Shown here: in pieces, positions 7,975-16,654 of the stretch
Position numbering within the stretch: the first letter of the stretch is position 1
How the letters are laid out: each line of letters starts with the position of its first letter
From: Vreelandella halophila
GTDB taxonomy: Bacteria > Pseudomonadota > Gammaproteobacteria > Pseudomonadales > Oleiphilaceae
DNA length: 64,000 nt
Assembly: GCF_009856365.1 (NCBI RefSeq)
Contig: NZ_WMEX01000004.1
Location: 358,381-422,380 of the forward strand
Direction: 5' to 3'
Position numbers and translations under genes: made by a program
The notes under the pieces: generated by a model
What the model was told of the DNA's origin: nothing
What the model saw: only the letters and a program-made list of their open reading frames with translations
Databases searched by the model: none

Positions 7975-10900
7975 TGCCCACGTGCACAGTGCTCTGCGCC
8001 AGATCCAGCAGTTCCCGCAGGGCAACGGAGAACATAGCGTATTCCGGCGTGTTCTGACTGCGCAGCTCCCCCATGATGCCGTGCCAGCGCTCGATCAGAC
8101 CGGCATGCTCACTGGCCCAGGTCTGGAGGGTGGTCTGTAGATCCGTACCCGGAGTACGTGACCGCAGTATCCCCGTCGTCAGCGCACGCTGCTGCCAGTT
8201 CAGGTCCTCGCGGAAACTTTCCCGGGCCAGCGCCTCCCAGTGGCTGCGGGGCACCAGCGCGGATATGGCGCTGGCGAACCAGTCCAGCTCCAGCTCGTCT
8301 CCCACCGCGAAGTAGAGATGCGCCACTTCCTTGAGGTCCAGACCGGTTTCCTCGCGGGCATCGATGATCCCCAGCCCGGAGAGAAGGTGGCCGGAGCCGG
8401 CGACAACCCCGGCAAGCGGCTCGGGAACGCCCTCACCCGTCAGCCGGTCGCGCTCCTGCTGCCAGAGATCCAGCGCCCGCTCACCAATGTAGGACGGCAG
8501 ATCACCCGCCATGGCGTCCAGCCGGGTCTGGAAACGTTCAACCTGGGTCGGCATGTCGATTTCACTCCGCCGGTTGCGCAGAAGCCAGCGCGCACCGCGC
8601 CGCACAAGGCGCATCAGTTCACTCTGGAGCTCAATCTGGAGGTCGCTCGAGATGCTGTAGTCCAACGCCTCCACCTGCTGCCACCAGTAATCCAGGCGAT
8701 AGATCCTCTTGGAGATAAGATAGGCCCTGGCAATGGATGGCAGTGCTGCGCCGGTGGACTGCTGAAGCCGTTCCACAAAGGTCATGCCCATATGATTGAT
8801 CAGATCATTGGCCACCCGTGTGGCAATGATCTCGCGCCGCAGCTGGTGCTGCTCAAGCGCCTGGTCGAAACGTTCGACCAGCTGTGAGGGGAACATCTCC
8901 CGGATCATGGGCTTGACCCCGGGATCCTCCGGAAGATCGCTGGCGACCAGCACCTGCTTGAGGTCTGCCTTAACCATCGCGATCAGCACTGACAGTTCCG
9001 GGCGGGTCAGCCCCTGCCCGTTCAGCTGGCGCTCGTTCAGCGCCTCTTCGTCGGGCAGATTCTCGAGCCCACGGTCGAGCAGGCCCCGGTTCTCGTACCG
9101 GACCATCAGGCGCCGGTACTCCTCAAGCCTCTCAGCCCCTTCCGAGTTCGCGATGGAAATCGCCTGGGTCTGGCGGTAGTTGTTCTCCAGCACCAGGCGG
9201 GAGACATCCTCGGTCATGCTGGTGAGGAACTCATTGCGCTGCTTGAAGGTCAGATCCCCCTGGGCCACCTGCCGGTTGAGCAGGATCTTCATGTTGACCT
9301 CCCGGTCGGAGCAGTCCACCCCACCGGAGTTGTCAATGAAATCGGTGTTGCAGCGACCGCCATGGCGCGCAAACTCCACGCGACCGGCCTGGGACATGCC
9401 CAGGTTGCCGCCCTCGCCCACAACACGCGAGCCCAGTTCGGCCCCGTCCACTCGCAGTCCGTCGTTGGCCTTATCTCCCACATCGCCATGGGATTCGTGG
9501 CGGCTCTTGACGAAGGTGCCGATACCACCGAGCCAGAGCAGGTCATGCCGCATTCGCAGCAGGTGGGAAATCAGCATGTTTGGCGGCATGTGATCGGAAC
9601 GGGTGCCGAGCAGCTCCTTGACCGGCTGGCTCAGCGGGACCGACTTGGAGGCCCGGCTGAACACGCCCCCGCCTTCGGAAATCACCCCGGTATCGTACTC
9701 CTCCCATGAGGAGCCCGGCAGCGCGAACAGGCGCTCGCGCTCACGGAAGCTCGCCTCGGGGTCCGGATCCGGGTCCAGGAAGATGTGCTGGTGATTGAAG
9801 GCCGCCACCAGACGGATCTTTCTGGACAGCAGCATGCCGTTACCGAACACGTCGCCGGCCATGTCACCGATCCCGACGACGCTGAACTCATCGGTATCGG
9901 TGTTCACGCCCAGCTCGCGGAAGTGGCGTTCCACGGACACCCAGGCCCCTTTGGCGGTGATCCCCATCTTCTTGTGGTCATACCCATAGCTGCCGCCGGA
10001 GGCGAAACCGTCCTCCATCCAGAAGCCGTATTCGTTGGAGATCTCGTTGGCCAGATCCGAGAAGGTCGCCGTCCCCTTATCCGGTGCCACCACCAGGTAG
10101 TAGTCGTCCTCATCGTGACGGATGACACCTTTGGGCGGGATCACTTCGCCATCAACAAAGTTGTCCGTCACATCCAGAAGCCCCCGGATGAAGCAGCTGT
10201 AGGCGGCACGCCCGGCGGCCTGCACCTCCTGACGGTCGGCGTCCCGGTGAATCTGTTTGGCGACGAAACCGCCCTTGGCCCCCACGGGCACAATCACCGC
10301 GTTCTTGACCTGCTGGGCCTTCACCAGCCCCAGGATCTCGGTGCGGTAATCCTCGAACCGGTCCGACCACCGCAGCCCCCCGCGTGCCACCTTGCCACCG
10401 CGCAGGTGAACCCCTTCCACCTGGGGCGAGTACACAAAAATCTCATAGACCGGCCGCGGGCGCGGCAGGTCGGCAAGCTGGGAAGGATCAAATTTCAGGC
10501 TGATGCAGTTGCTGTCCCCGTTGCTCCCCTCCTGGTAGAAATTGGTCCGGGTCGTGGCCTGCATCAGCTCAAGGAACAGCCGCAGAACCCGATCCTCGCT
10601 CAGGTTCGGTACCTCATCCAGGCCACTGCCGAACTCAATGGCGATCTTTTTCTGGGCCGCCTCGCACTGGCGCTCGCTCTGGTAACGCTCTGGGTTGAAG
10701 CGCACATCGAAGAACTGCAGAAGCAGTGATACCAGCTTGCCATGTCGTGCCAGGGTTCCGGCGATGAAGGTCTGGCTGTTGCTGATGCGGATCTGCTGCA
10801 TATAGCGCGCATAGGCCCGCAGCAGCGAGATGGAACGCCAGTCCAGGTAGCCGGCCAGCAGCAGCTGGTTGAAGTGGTCGTTCTCCCCCTCGCCATGCCA

Positions 10901-12829
10901 GACACGGGTGAACAGCGATTCAAAGATGGGCCTGATGCGCTCAATGTCGATGGGCTCGCCGGAGCGTGAGCGCAGCGCGAAATCATGGATCCAGTGGGTA
11001 TTGCCGCTGCGGTCCGTGATCTCGAACGGATGCTCGCCGATCACCCGGAAACCGATGTTCTCGAACACCGGAATCACGTCGGAAAGCGGCAGCTGCTGAT
11101 GCGGATGGAACAGCTTGAAGTGCAGCGTGTTGGCGCTCTCCTCCGGATCCCGGTAGAAGCTCATGGCCATCCGGCCGGTTTCATGGATCCGGTCCAGGTA
11201 TTCCACGTCAATCGCGGCACGCCGTGCCGAGAACATGTCCCGGTAGCCCGCCGGAAAGGCATTCTCATAGCAGGCGGAGAGCCGGGTCCCGATCTCTTCA
11301 CCGTGGTGCTCGATCAGAGCCTCCTGCAGGGTGTCCTGCCAGGAGCGCGCCAGTTCCACCAGTTTCTGCTGCAGTTCCTCCACCGGCAGAACCCGGTTCT
11401 CCTGGGGCTGAACCCGTACTGTGAACTGGGTGCGCGCCAGCACGGATTCCGAGAAATAGGTGGTGAAATCAATGCCCTCGGCATCCAGCGCCCGCACGAT
11501 GGCATTCTGCATGCTCACCCGCAGCTGGGTTGAATACAGTTCGCGCGGCACGAATGCCAGACAGGTTACGAACTGGCCATAGACGTCCTCGCGCATGAAC
11601 AACCGGATCTTGCGCCGTTCCTGGATATAGAGGATGGCCTTGGCCACATCCACCAGCTCGTCCCCCCCGATCTGGAAAAGCTGGTCCCGGGGGTAGACCG
11701 TCAGGATCTGATCCAGTTCCTTGCCCGCGTAGTCCTCACGCGGGAACCCTGACTGGCTCAGCACGTATTCGATCTTGCGCCGCAGCAGAGGAATCTCATC
11801 CGGGCGCTCATGGTAAACCCGTGAGGTGTAGAGACCGAGGAAGCGACGCTCGCCCACGACACGCCCTTTCTCATCCAGTTTCTTGATGGCGATGTAGTCC
11901 GGATACGCCGGCCTGTGGATGCGTGAGCGCTGGGCGGACTTGCCGAAAATGAACAGACTGCTGCTGTCGGTCATGGCCTCGCGCGTCTGGCGCGGCATGT
12001 CCTTCATGCGGATGCTGCTCGGCCGCTCATTGTAGGTTCGCAGAATCCCCAGTTCGGAATCCGGCACCTGCCGGATCTCCGTGCGCCGGTTCTCACGCAC
12101 GAAGTCGTACTCGTCATAGCCCAGGAAGGTGAAACGGTCATCCACCAGCCATTCCAGAAAGGCCCTGGCCTCGCTGACCTCCTCCGACGACAGCGTCTTC
12201 GGCGGGTCCGCCAGCTCATCCAGTATGGCCGTTGCCTTGTCGCGCATACGGGGGAAGTCCGACACCGCAATCCGGACCTCTCCAAGTACCTGCTCCACGT
12301 CGGCACGCAGGGCACTCAGGGCGGCGCTGTCCGAGTGGCGATCCACTTCCATCACGATCAGGGCTTCCTCGCCCGGCTCGAGCGGCTTCTTCACGGCCTC
12401 GTTAAGCCGCACCAGATCGCCTTTTTCATCACGCTCGGGATTGAGGATGGTGTAATGGATGGTATGGATATTCAATTCCCGGGCATTGACCTCCATGCGC
12501 ATGGAGTCGATCAGGAAGGGGATGTTCGGATGCAACACGAACATCACCGTATGGCTGGACTCCCAGCCATCCTTCTCCAGATCCGGATTGAACACCCAGA
12601 CCCGCGACTCCTGGCCCGGACCCTGCTGGACAAACTCCCAGGCTGAGAGCACAGCTCCGTAGGCATCAAGGAAGCGCTGCTGGACCAACTCAGCGAAGGG
12701 CATGTGTTCGAAATAGCGCTGGGCGAAGTCGCTGATGCGATCCGCCTGGTCTGCCGGAAGACGCTCTCTCAGCGCCCCATCGAGCTTCTGCTGGAACTCC
12801 GCCATGGTGGAGAAGGTTTCCTCATTCAT
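7964..12829 (-). CDS. gdhB: NAD-specific glutamate dehydrogenase, large (about 180 kDa) class
   Basis: Catabolic oxidation of glutamate to 2-oxoglutarate and ammonia. At 1621 aa it matches the GdhB class of Pseudomonas (about 1620 aa). The N-terminal half carries ACT-like regulatory segments. The catalytic signature GGLRWSDRFEDYRTEILGL is near residue 818, followed by the substrate-lysine loop VPVGAKGGFV; the NAD-binding part contains VVGIGDMAGDVFGNGM near residue 990. The C-terminal third is the all-helical tail typical of this class. The start ATG at 12829 is the longest in frame; an ATG a few codons later (MAEFQQ) is an alternative. It is a single-gene unit with no clear terminator because its end overlaps the convergent cyclase gene. 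Confidence 0.97.
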   Translation of the reverse strand: MNEETFSTMAEFQQKLDGALRERLPADQADRISDFAQRYFEHMPFAELVQQRFLDAYGAVLSAWEFVQQGPGQESRVWVFNPDLEKDGWESSHTVMFVLHPNIPFLIDSMRMEVNARELNIHTIHYTILNPERDEKGDLVRLNEAVKKPLEPGEEALIVMEVDRHSDSAALSALRADVEQVLGEVRIAVSDFPRMRDKATAILDELADPPKTLSSEEVSEARAFLEWLVDDRFTFLGYDEYDFVRENRRTEIRQVPDSELGILRTYNERPSSIRMKDMPRQTREAMTDSSSLFIFGKSAQRSRIHRPAYPDYIAIKKLDEKGRVVGERRFLGLYTSRVYHERPDEIPLLRRKIEYVLSQSGFPREDYAGKELDQILTVYPRDQLFQIGGDELVDVAKAILYIQERRKIRLFMREDVYGQFVTCLAFVPRELYSTQLRVSMQNAIVRALDAEGIDFTTYFSESVLARTQFTVRVQPQENRVLPVEELQQKLVELARSWQDTLQEALIEHHGEEIGTRLSACYENAFPAGYRDMFSARRAAIDVEYLDRIHETGRMAMSFYRDPEESANTLHFKLFHPHQQLPLSDVIPVFENIGFRVIGEHPFEITDRSGNTHWIHDFALRSRSGEPIDIERIRPIFESLFTRVWHGEGENDHFNQLLLAGYLDWRSISLLRAYARYMQQIRISNSQTFIAGTLARHGKLVSLLLQFFDVRFNPERYQSERQCEAAQKKIAIEFGSGLDEVPNLSEDRVLRLFLELMQATTRTNFYQEGSNGDSNCISLKFDPSQLADLPRPRPVYEIFVYSPQVEGVHLRGGKVARGGLRWSDRFEDYRTEILGLVKAQQVKNAVIVPVGAKGGFVAKQIHRDADRQEVQAAGRAAYSCFIRGLLDVTDNFVDGEVIPPKGVIRHDEDDYYLVVAPDKGTATFSDLANEISNEYGFWMEDGFASGGSYGYDHKKMGITAKGAWVSVERHFRELGVNTDTDEFSVVGIGDMAGDVFGNGMLLSRKIRLVAAFNHQHIFLDPDPDPEASFRERERLFALPGSSWEEYDTGVISEGGGVFSRASKSVPLSQPVKELLGTRSDHMPPNMLISHLLRMRHDLLWLGGIGTFVKSRHESHGDVGDKANDGLRVDGAELGSRVVGEGGNLGMSQAGRVEFARHGGRCNTDFIDNSGGVDCSDREVNMKILLNRQVAQGDLTFKQRNEFLTSMTEDVSRLVLENNYRQTQAISIANSEGAERLEEYRRLMVRYENRGLLDRGLENLPDEEALNERQLNGQGLTRPELSVLIAMVKADLKQVLVASDLPEDPGVKPMIREMFPSQLVERFDQALEQHQLRREIIATRVANDLINHMGMTFVERLQQSTGAALPSIARAYLISKRIYRLDYWWQQVEALDYSISSDLQIELQSELMRLVRRGARWLLRNRRSEIDMPTQVERFQTRLDAMAGDLPSYIGERALDLWQQERDRLTGEGVPEPLAGVVAGSGHLLSGLGIIDAREETGLDLKEVAHLYFAVGDELELDWFASAISALVPRSHWEALARESFREDLNWQQRALTTGILRSRTPGTDLQTTLQTWASEHAGLIERWHGIMGELRSQNTPEYAMFSVALRELLDLAQSTVHVGISG

Positions 12830-13056
12830 GATGGCATCCTGTGGCCGTCGGTCTGCGTTCCCTCAGCATAGACAAAACCACGCCCTATGGCCCATGGATT
12901 TGCGGTAACTCCTTATGGATGGCCGCATTCAATTACGATTTGGAAATAACCCGGCTGATCCGGAACTGTGTCCCGTTCCGTGGCTTGAGCCTTGCCGCCG
13001 GGTGCGCGAGGATGTGACACGGATTGCCCACCCGGACCAGGAGCAACTGCGCTGTC
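12830..13056. other. Divergent intergenic region between gdhB and batD
   Basis: 227 bases that must hold the promoters of gdhB and batD. I see no strong sigma-70 pair. A 32-codon frame at 12919-13017 has no ribosome binding site and no recognisable product. GGAG at 13041-13044 may serve batD. Confidence 0.4.
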
Positions 13057-14724
13057 ATGCGGATCTGTCGGATTACCCTGTGCACTTTTGCCCTGCTGGC
13101 GATGCTGACCGGCTGGAGCAGTATCGCCGTGGCGGACCTCACCGCCTCGGCCAATCCCAAACGCCTCTATGCCAATGAACTGATCACCCTCACCCTCGAC
13201 ACCGAAACCGAACTCGACTTCAGTCTGGGCTCACTGCTCAACCCCGCGGAGATGGATATCCCCCATCCCAACACAGCCCCACTGGAGCACGATTTCCGGA
13301 TTCTGGACCGCCACCAGCGCATGGCCATCCAATCCAAGAACGGCGTCAACCGGGGGCAGGTCACCTGGACCTTTCTCCTGGCTCCCCGAAGAGCGGGCGA
13401 GCTGACCATTCCCGCACTGCAGTTCCAGGACATGCAGAGCCGCTCCATTGACGTCACCGTCATGCCCGGCGTGGCGCCCGCGGAACGCGCCGAACCCGAA
13501 GCCCGGCTGGACGTCAACCTGAGTGAGGGGGAAGTCTATGTGCAGCAGCAGATCATCCTGACCCAGCGCGTCTACTATGAGCCACCCCTGGCGCAGGCGA
13601 ATCTATCCTCACCCACGATTCCTGATGCCATGGTCAAACCACTGGGTGAGCAGCGCGAATACAGGGCCGAAAGGGACGGGCGTGAATGGCAGGTGGTGGA
13701 GCGGCGCTTTGTGATCGTCCCTCAGTCCGCCGGCACCCTGATTCTTCCCGAACAGCGCTTTGAGGCACGCAAGCAGACCGAAGGCGGCGATCTGGTACCC
13801 GTAATCGCCACCGCGCCGTCCCAGCGCATCAAGGTAAATCCGCCACCGGAATCCTTCAGCGGCGAAATCTGGCTGCCCGCGCGCAACCTGGAACTCACTC
13901 AGAAGTGGTCGGATTCCCCGGATTCGGTGCACGCCGGCGACAGCATACGCCGTGACATCCATATACGTGCTGTGGGTGTGGCTCCCGAGTCTCTGCCCCG
14001 ACTCACCATCGGTTATCCGGACAGCCTGAGGGAGTACCCCAGCCCCTGGAAATCAGAGTCACGCTTGACCGGAGACAGCATCGAGGGGCGGCTGCGCAAG
14101 CGTTCCAGCCTGGTCCCCATTGAACCAGGCCGGATTACCCTGCCGGAAGTCCGCATTCCCTGGTGGGACGTGGAAGAGAATGAGCAGCGTGAGGCTGTGC
14201 TACAGGCCCATGAAATGAAGGTTGAGCCCGCGGCCGGCGCCGAAGCCAACGAAAGCGCCGAGAAGGACGTCAGGGAGGCACTCTCCAGGATCAACCTCTC
14301 CCGCCCCGGCAGTACCGCCCTGCCTCCGCTGTGGTTCTGGCTGGCTGTGGTGCTCGCCTCCGGGTGGCTGATCACGGGCATCGCGTGGTGGCGCAACCGC
14401 CACACCAGGGACGACACGCTGGCGCTGAGCACTGAGGAGAAAGCCAACCGGGAGCGTTTCCGTGCTCTGTGTGAGCATGCCCGCAGGGGCGAGGCGGACA
14501 CCCTGACCCTGCTGCCCCACTGGGCGGCGGTACATTTCAATCGCCCGTCTCTGCGTACTGTGGGCGATGTCACCGCCTACCTGAATGACCCCCAGCTCAC
14601 CCGGGAACTTCAGGCGCTGGAGCGCCATCTGTTTGCCAATCCGGATGAACGTGAGGCCTGGGAGGGGGATGAACTGGTGGGCGTACTGAGGCGGCTCGCC
14701 GGCCGCCCCCGCAACGGTTCCTAG
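13057..14724 (+). CDS. batD: BatD family protein (oxygen-tolerance associated), orphan
   Basis: 555 aa. The start is the ATG at 13057, because MRICRITLCTFALLAMLTGW is a good signal peptide; the open frame begins further up at 13024. The mature part is periplasmic, made of beta-rich repeats (ASANPKRLYANELITLTL, then DVNLSEGEVYVQQQIILTQRV). One membrane helix is at about residues 422-446 (PPLWFWLAVVLASGWLITG), followed by a cytoplasmic tail of about 110 aa. BatD normally belongs to moxR-batA-batB-batC-batD operons with von Willebrand A proteins; none are beside it here. It ends in a CTAG shared with the convergent ccmI stop. Confidence 0.85.
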   Translation: MRICRITLCTFALLAMLTGWSSIAVADLTASANPKRLYANELITLTLDTETELDFSLGSLLNPAEMDIPHPNTAPLEHDFRILDRHQRMAIQSKNGVNRGQVTWTFLLAPRRAGELTIPALQFQDMQSRSIDVTVMPGVAPAERAEPEARLDVNLSEGEVYVQQQIILTQRVYYEPPLAQANLSSPTIPDAMVKPLGEQREYRAERDGREWQVVERRFVIVPQSAGTLILPEQRFEARKQTEGGDLVPVIATAPSQRIKVNPPPESFSGEIWLPARNLELTQKWSDSPDSVHAGDSIRRDIHIRAVGVAPESLPRLTIGYPDSLREYPSPWKSESRLTGDSIEGRLRKRSSLVPIEPGRITLPEVRIPWWDVEENEQREAVLQAHEMKVEPAAGAEANESAEKDVREALSRINLSRPGSTALPPLWFWLAVVLASGWLITGIAWWRNRHTRDDTLALSTEEKANRERFRALCEHARRGEADTLTLLPHWAAVHFNRPSLRTVGDVTAYLNDPQLTRELQALERHLFANPDEREAWEGDELVGVLRRLAGRPRNGS

Positions 14725-15650
14725 CTGCCCGATTCGCCGCTCTGATTGCGGTCCTCCTGACGGAGGTCCTCGGGCACCGGCTCTCCAAGCTCTGAATACG
14801 CTGCTGCCACCCCCCGCCGGATGCTGTCGGCCTGCGGGTGATCCGGGGCGATCTCCAGAATGCGCTCCCAGTAGTCCAGCGCCTCGCGGTAGTCGCCACT
14901 GCGGAACGCCTCAACGCCCAGAAGGCCCAGGCTGTTGACCTCATCCGGGTTACCCTCGCGGGCACGGCTGATGGCATTATCAACTTCAGCGGTCACCTCC
15001 CCCTGGTTGGCCATGAACAGGGCCTGAGCCCGCAGCCCAAGGGCTGCTGCCGGGTTCCCGTCTCCGGCACGCTCAATGGCGCGCGCCAGTTCGCCATAGG
15101 CTTCGGCAGCCTGCCGGAAGCGCTCGAGCTGCATGTAGCTGCGCCCCAGCATGGCCCACCCCTGTGGATTATCCGGGTCCGCCTCCAGCCGTGCCTGAAG
15201 GCGCTGCACCATGGCATCCACATCGGACGCATCCATACCGCCCTGCATCATCTGCTGACGTTCGCGGAACTGCGCCACCTGGTCACTGGCGCCCAGCGAA
15301 TCATAGAGCAGGAAGGCCCCCACCGGCAGCGCCAGCACCAGCACCAGCGTCGTGATCACGACACCAGCGCGCCCCCGGGAGCTGCCGTCACTTTCTGTGC
15401 CCTCCACCTCGACATCGCGCAGAAGACGCATCTCCAGTTCATCCTTGAGGGACTCGAACCCCGATTCATCCAGGGCTCCCTCATCCCGCTCGCGTTCCAG
15501 CTCGGCAAGACGGGCTCGGTAGGTGGCAAGGTTCTGCTCGCGATACTGCACCATGGGCCTGGAGCGGCGGGCGAACAGCATCGGATAGATGACAAAGACC
15601 AGCGCCAGGATGATCAGAAGGAGGACGGCAAGCCAGAAATTCAGGGGCAT
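14721..15650 (-). CDS. ccmI: Cytochrome c biogenesis protein CcmI (apocytochrome chaperone)
   Basis: 309 aa, last gene of the ccm operon. It presents apocytochrome c to the CcmF/H haem lyase. It has two membrane helices (residues about 4-25 and 94-117) with a charged cytoplasmic loop between them (LATYRARLAELERERDEG) and a periplasmic TPR domain from about residue 150 (NPQGWAMLGRSYMQLERF). The length and plan match CcmI of Pseudomonas. It lies 22 bases after ccmH, and its stop shares a CTAG with batD. Confidence 0.95.
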   Translation of the reverse strand: MPLNFWLAVLLLIILALVFVIYPMLFARRSRPMVQYREQNLATYRARLAELERERDEGALDESGFESLKDELEMRLLRDVEVEGTESDGSSRGRAGVVITTLVLVLALPVGAFLLYDSLGASDQVAQFRERQQMMQGGMDASDVDAMVQRLQARLEADPDNPQGWAMLGRSYMQLERFRQAAEAYGELARAIERAGDGNPAAALGLRAQALFMANQGEVTAEVDNAISRAREGNPDEVNSLGLLGVEAFRSGDYREALDYWERILEIAPDHPQADSIRRGVAAAYSELGEPVPEDLRQEDRNQSGESGS

Positions 15651-15672
15651 AAAAGCTCACTCGGGTTGGGAT

Positions 15673-16146
15673 TCATTCATCACGCAGCCACTGCTCCGCG
15701 CGGCGACGCTCTTCGTCGGACAGCGGGGTTGAATCAAGCTGTCGGCGTGCGCGATTCCGCGCCACCAGAGCAAGCACCACGCCGACACCGATCACCAGCG
15801 CCACAAAGGGGCCGATCCAGAGTGCCCAGGTGCGGGGGGCGAACTCCGGCCGATAGCTCACGAAACTGCCGAAACGATCCACCATGGCCTGGCGGATCTC
15901 CTCATCCGTGGCACCCTCGCGCATCATCCGGCGAACGCGCTCGCGCATGTCCTCAGAGATGGGGGCTCCGGATTCGGCAATGGATTCATTCTGACACTTC
16001 GGGCACCTGAGCTCCCGCGTGAGTTCGCTGAAACGTTCACGCAGCTGCGGGTCCTCGAAACGCTCCTGGGCCGCAGCCGGCATGGCAAGCAGCATCACAG
16101 CCAGCAGCAACAGGACGGCTTCAACCGTCTTGACGGTAACGTTCAT
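15673..16146 (-). CDS. ccmH: Cytochrome c-type biogenesis protein CcmH
   Basis: 157 aa thiol-disulfide partner that reduces the apocytochrome CXXCH cysteines, working with CcmG. It has a signal sequence (residues 1-26, ending AAAQ), the diagnostic LRCPKCQN motif at 46-53 with redox Cys48 and Cys51, and a membrane helix near 98-120. I start at the ATG at 16146, inside the end of ccmG (26-base overlap); the frame is open further upstream, but that would place the signal peptide inside the protein. The TPR half found fused in E. coli CcmH is here the separate gene ccmI. Confidence 0.95.
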   Translation of the reverse strand: MNVTVKTVEAVLLLLAVMLLAMPAAAQERFEDPQLRERFSELTRELRCPKCQNESIAESGAPISEDMRERVRRMMREGATDEEIRQAMVDRFGSFVSYRPEFAPRTWALWIGPFVALVIGVGVVLALVARNRARRQLDSTPLSDEERRRAEQWLRDE

Positions 16147-16654
16147 AGAGCGGCTCAAAATCGGACTCCCAGACGTCTTGATCCACCACGCCCACATGAC
16201 GGTGGCGGACGATGCCCTCGGCATCGATCAGATAGGTTTCCGGTGCGCCATAGACACCGAGGTCAAATCCCAGGCTGCCTTCCGGGTCATAGATCACCTG
16301 GGTGTAAGGGTCGCCACGCTCGGCCAGCCATTCCACAGCCTTATCCCGCTCATCCTTGTAGTTGAGCCCCACAATGGGCACCCCCTGCTCCGCAAGCCGG
16401 TTAAGGTGTGGATGCTCCACGCGGCAGGCCGCACACCAGGTCGCCCAGACGTTCAACAGCTGAACCTTGCCCTTCAGCATCTCCGGCCTGGCAGGTGATT
16501 CGGCTTCACGAAGCATGGGCAGTTCGAAAGACGGCACCTCACGGCCCACCAGCGCGGAATCCAGCTCACTGGGGTCCTCACCGAGGCCCCAATAGAGGAC
16601 TACACCCAGCGTGACCGCTAGAACCAGCGGCAGGAAAAGCCAGATCCGGTTCAT
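16121..16654 (-). CDS. ccmG: Thiol:disulfide interchange protein CcmG/DsbE
   Basis: 177 aa membrane-anchored periplasmic thioredoxin that supplies electrons to CcmH/apocytochrome c. The N-terminal anchor is at residues 3-22. The thioredoxin fold has the active site WCAAC (residues 73-77) and the cis-Pro region VYGAPETYLID, typical of CcmG. Its start overlaps the ccmF stop by 4 bases. Confidence 0.95.
   Translation of the reverse strand: MNRIWLFLPLVLAVTLGVVLYWGLGEDPSELDSALVGREVPSFELPMLREAESPARPEMLKGKVQLLNVWATWCAACRVEHPHLNRLAEQGVPIVGLNYKDERDKAVEWLAERGDPYTQVIYDPEGSLGFDLGVYGAPETYLIDAEGIVRHRHVGVVDQDVWESDFEPLYERYRQDG

Noticed and set aside
12919..13017. A 32-codon frame between gdhB and batD
   Set aside because: No ribosome binding site, no recognisable product, and it lies in a promoter region.
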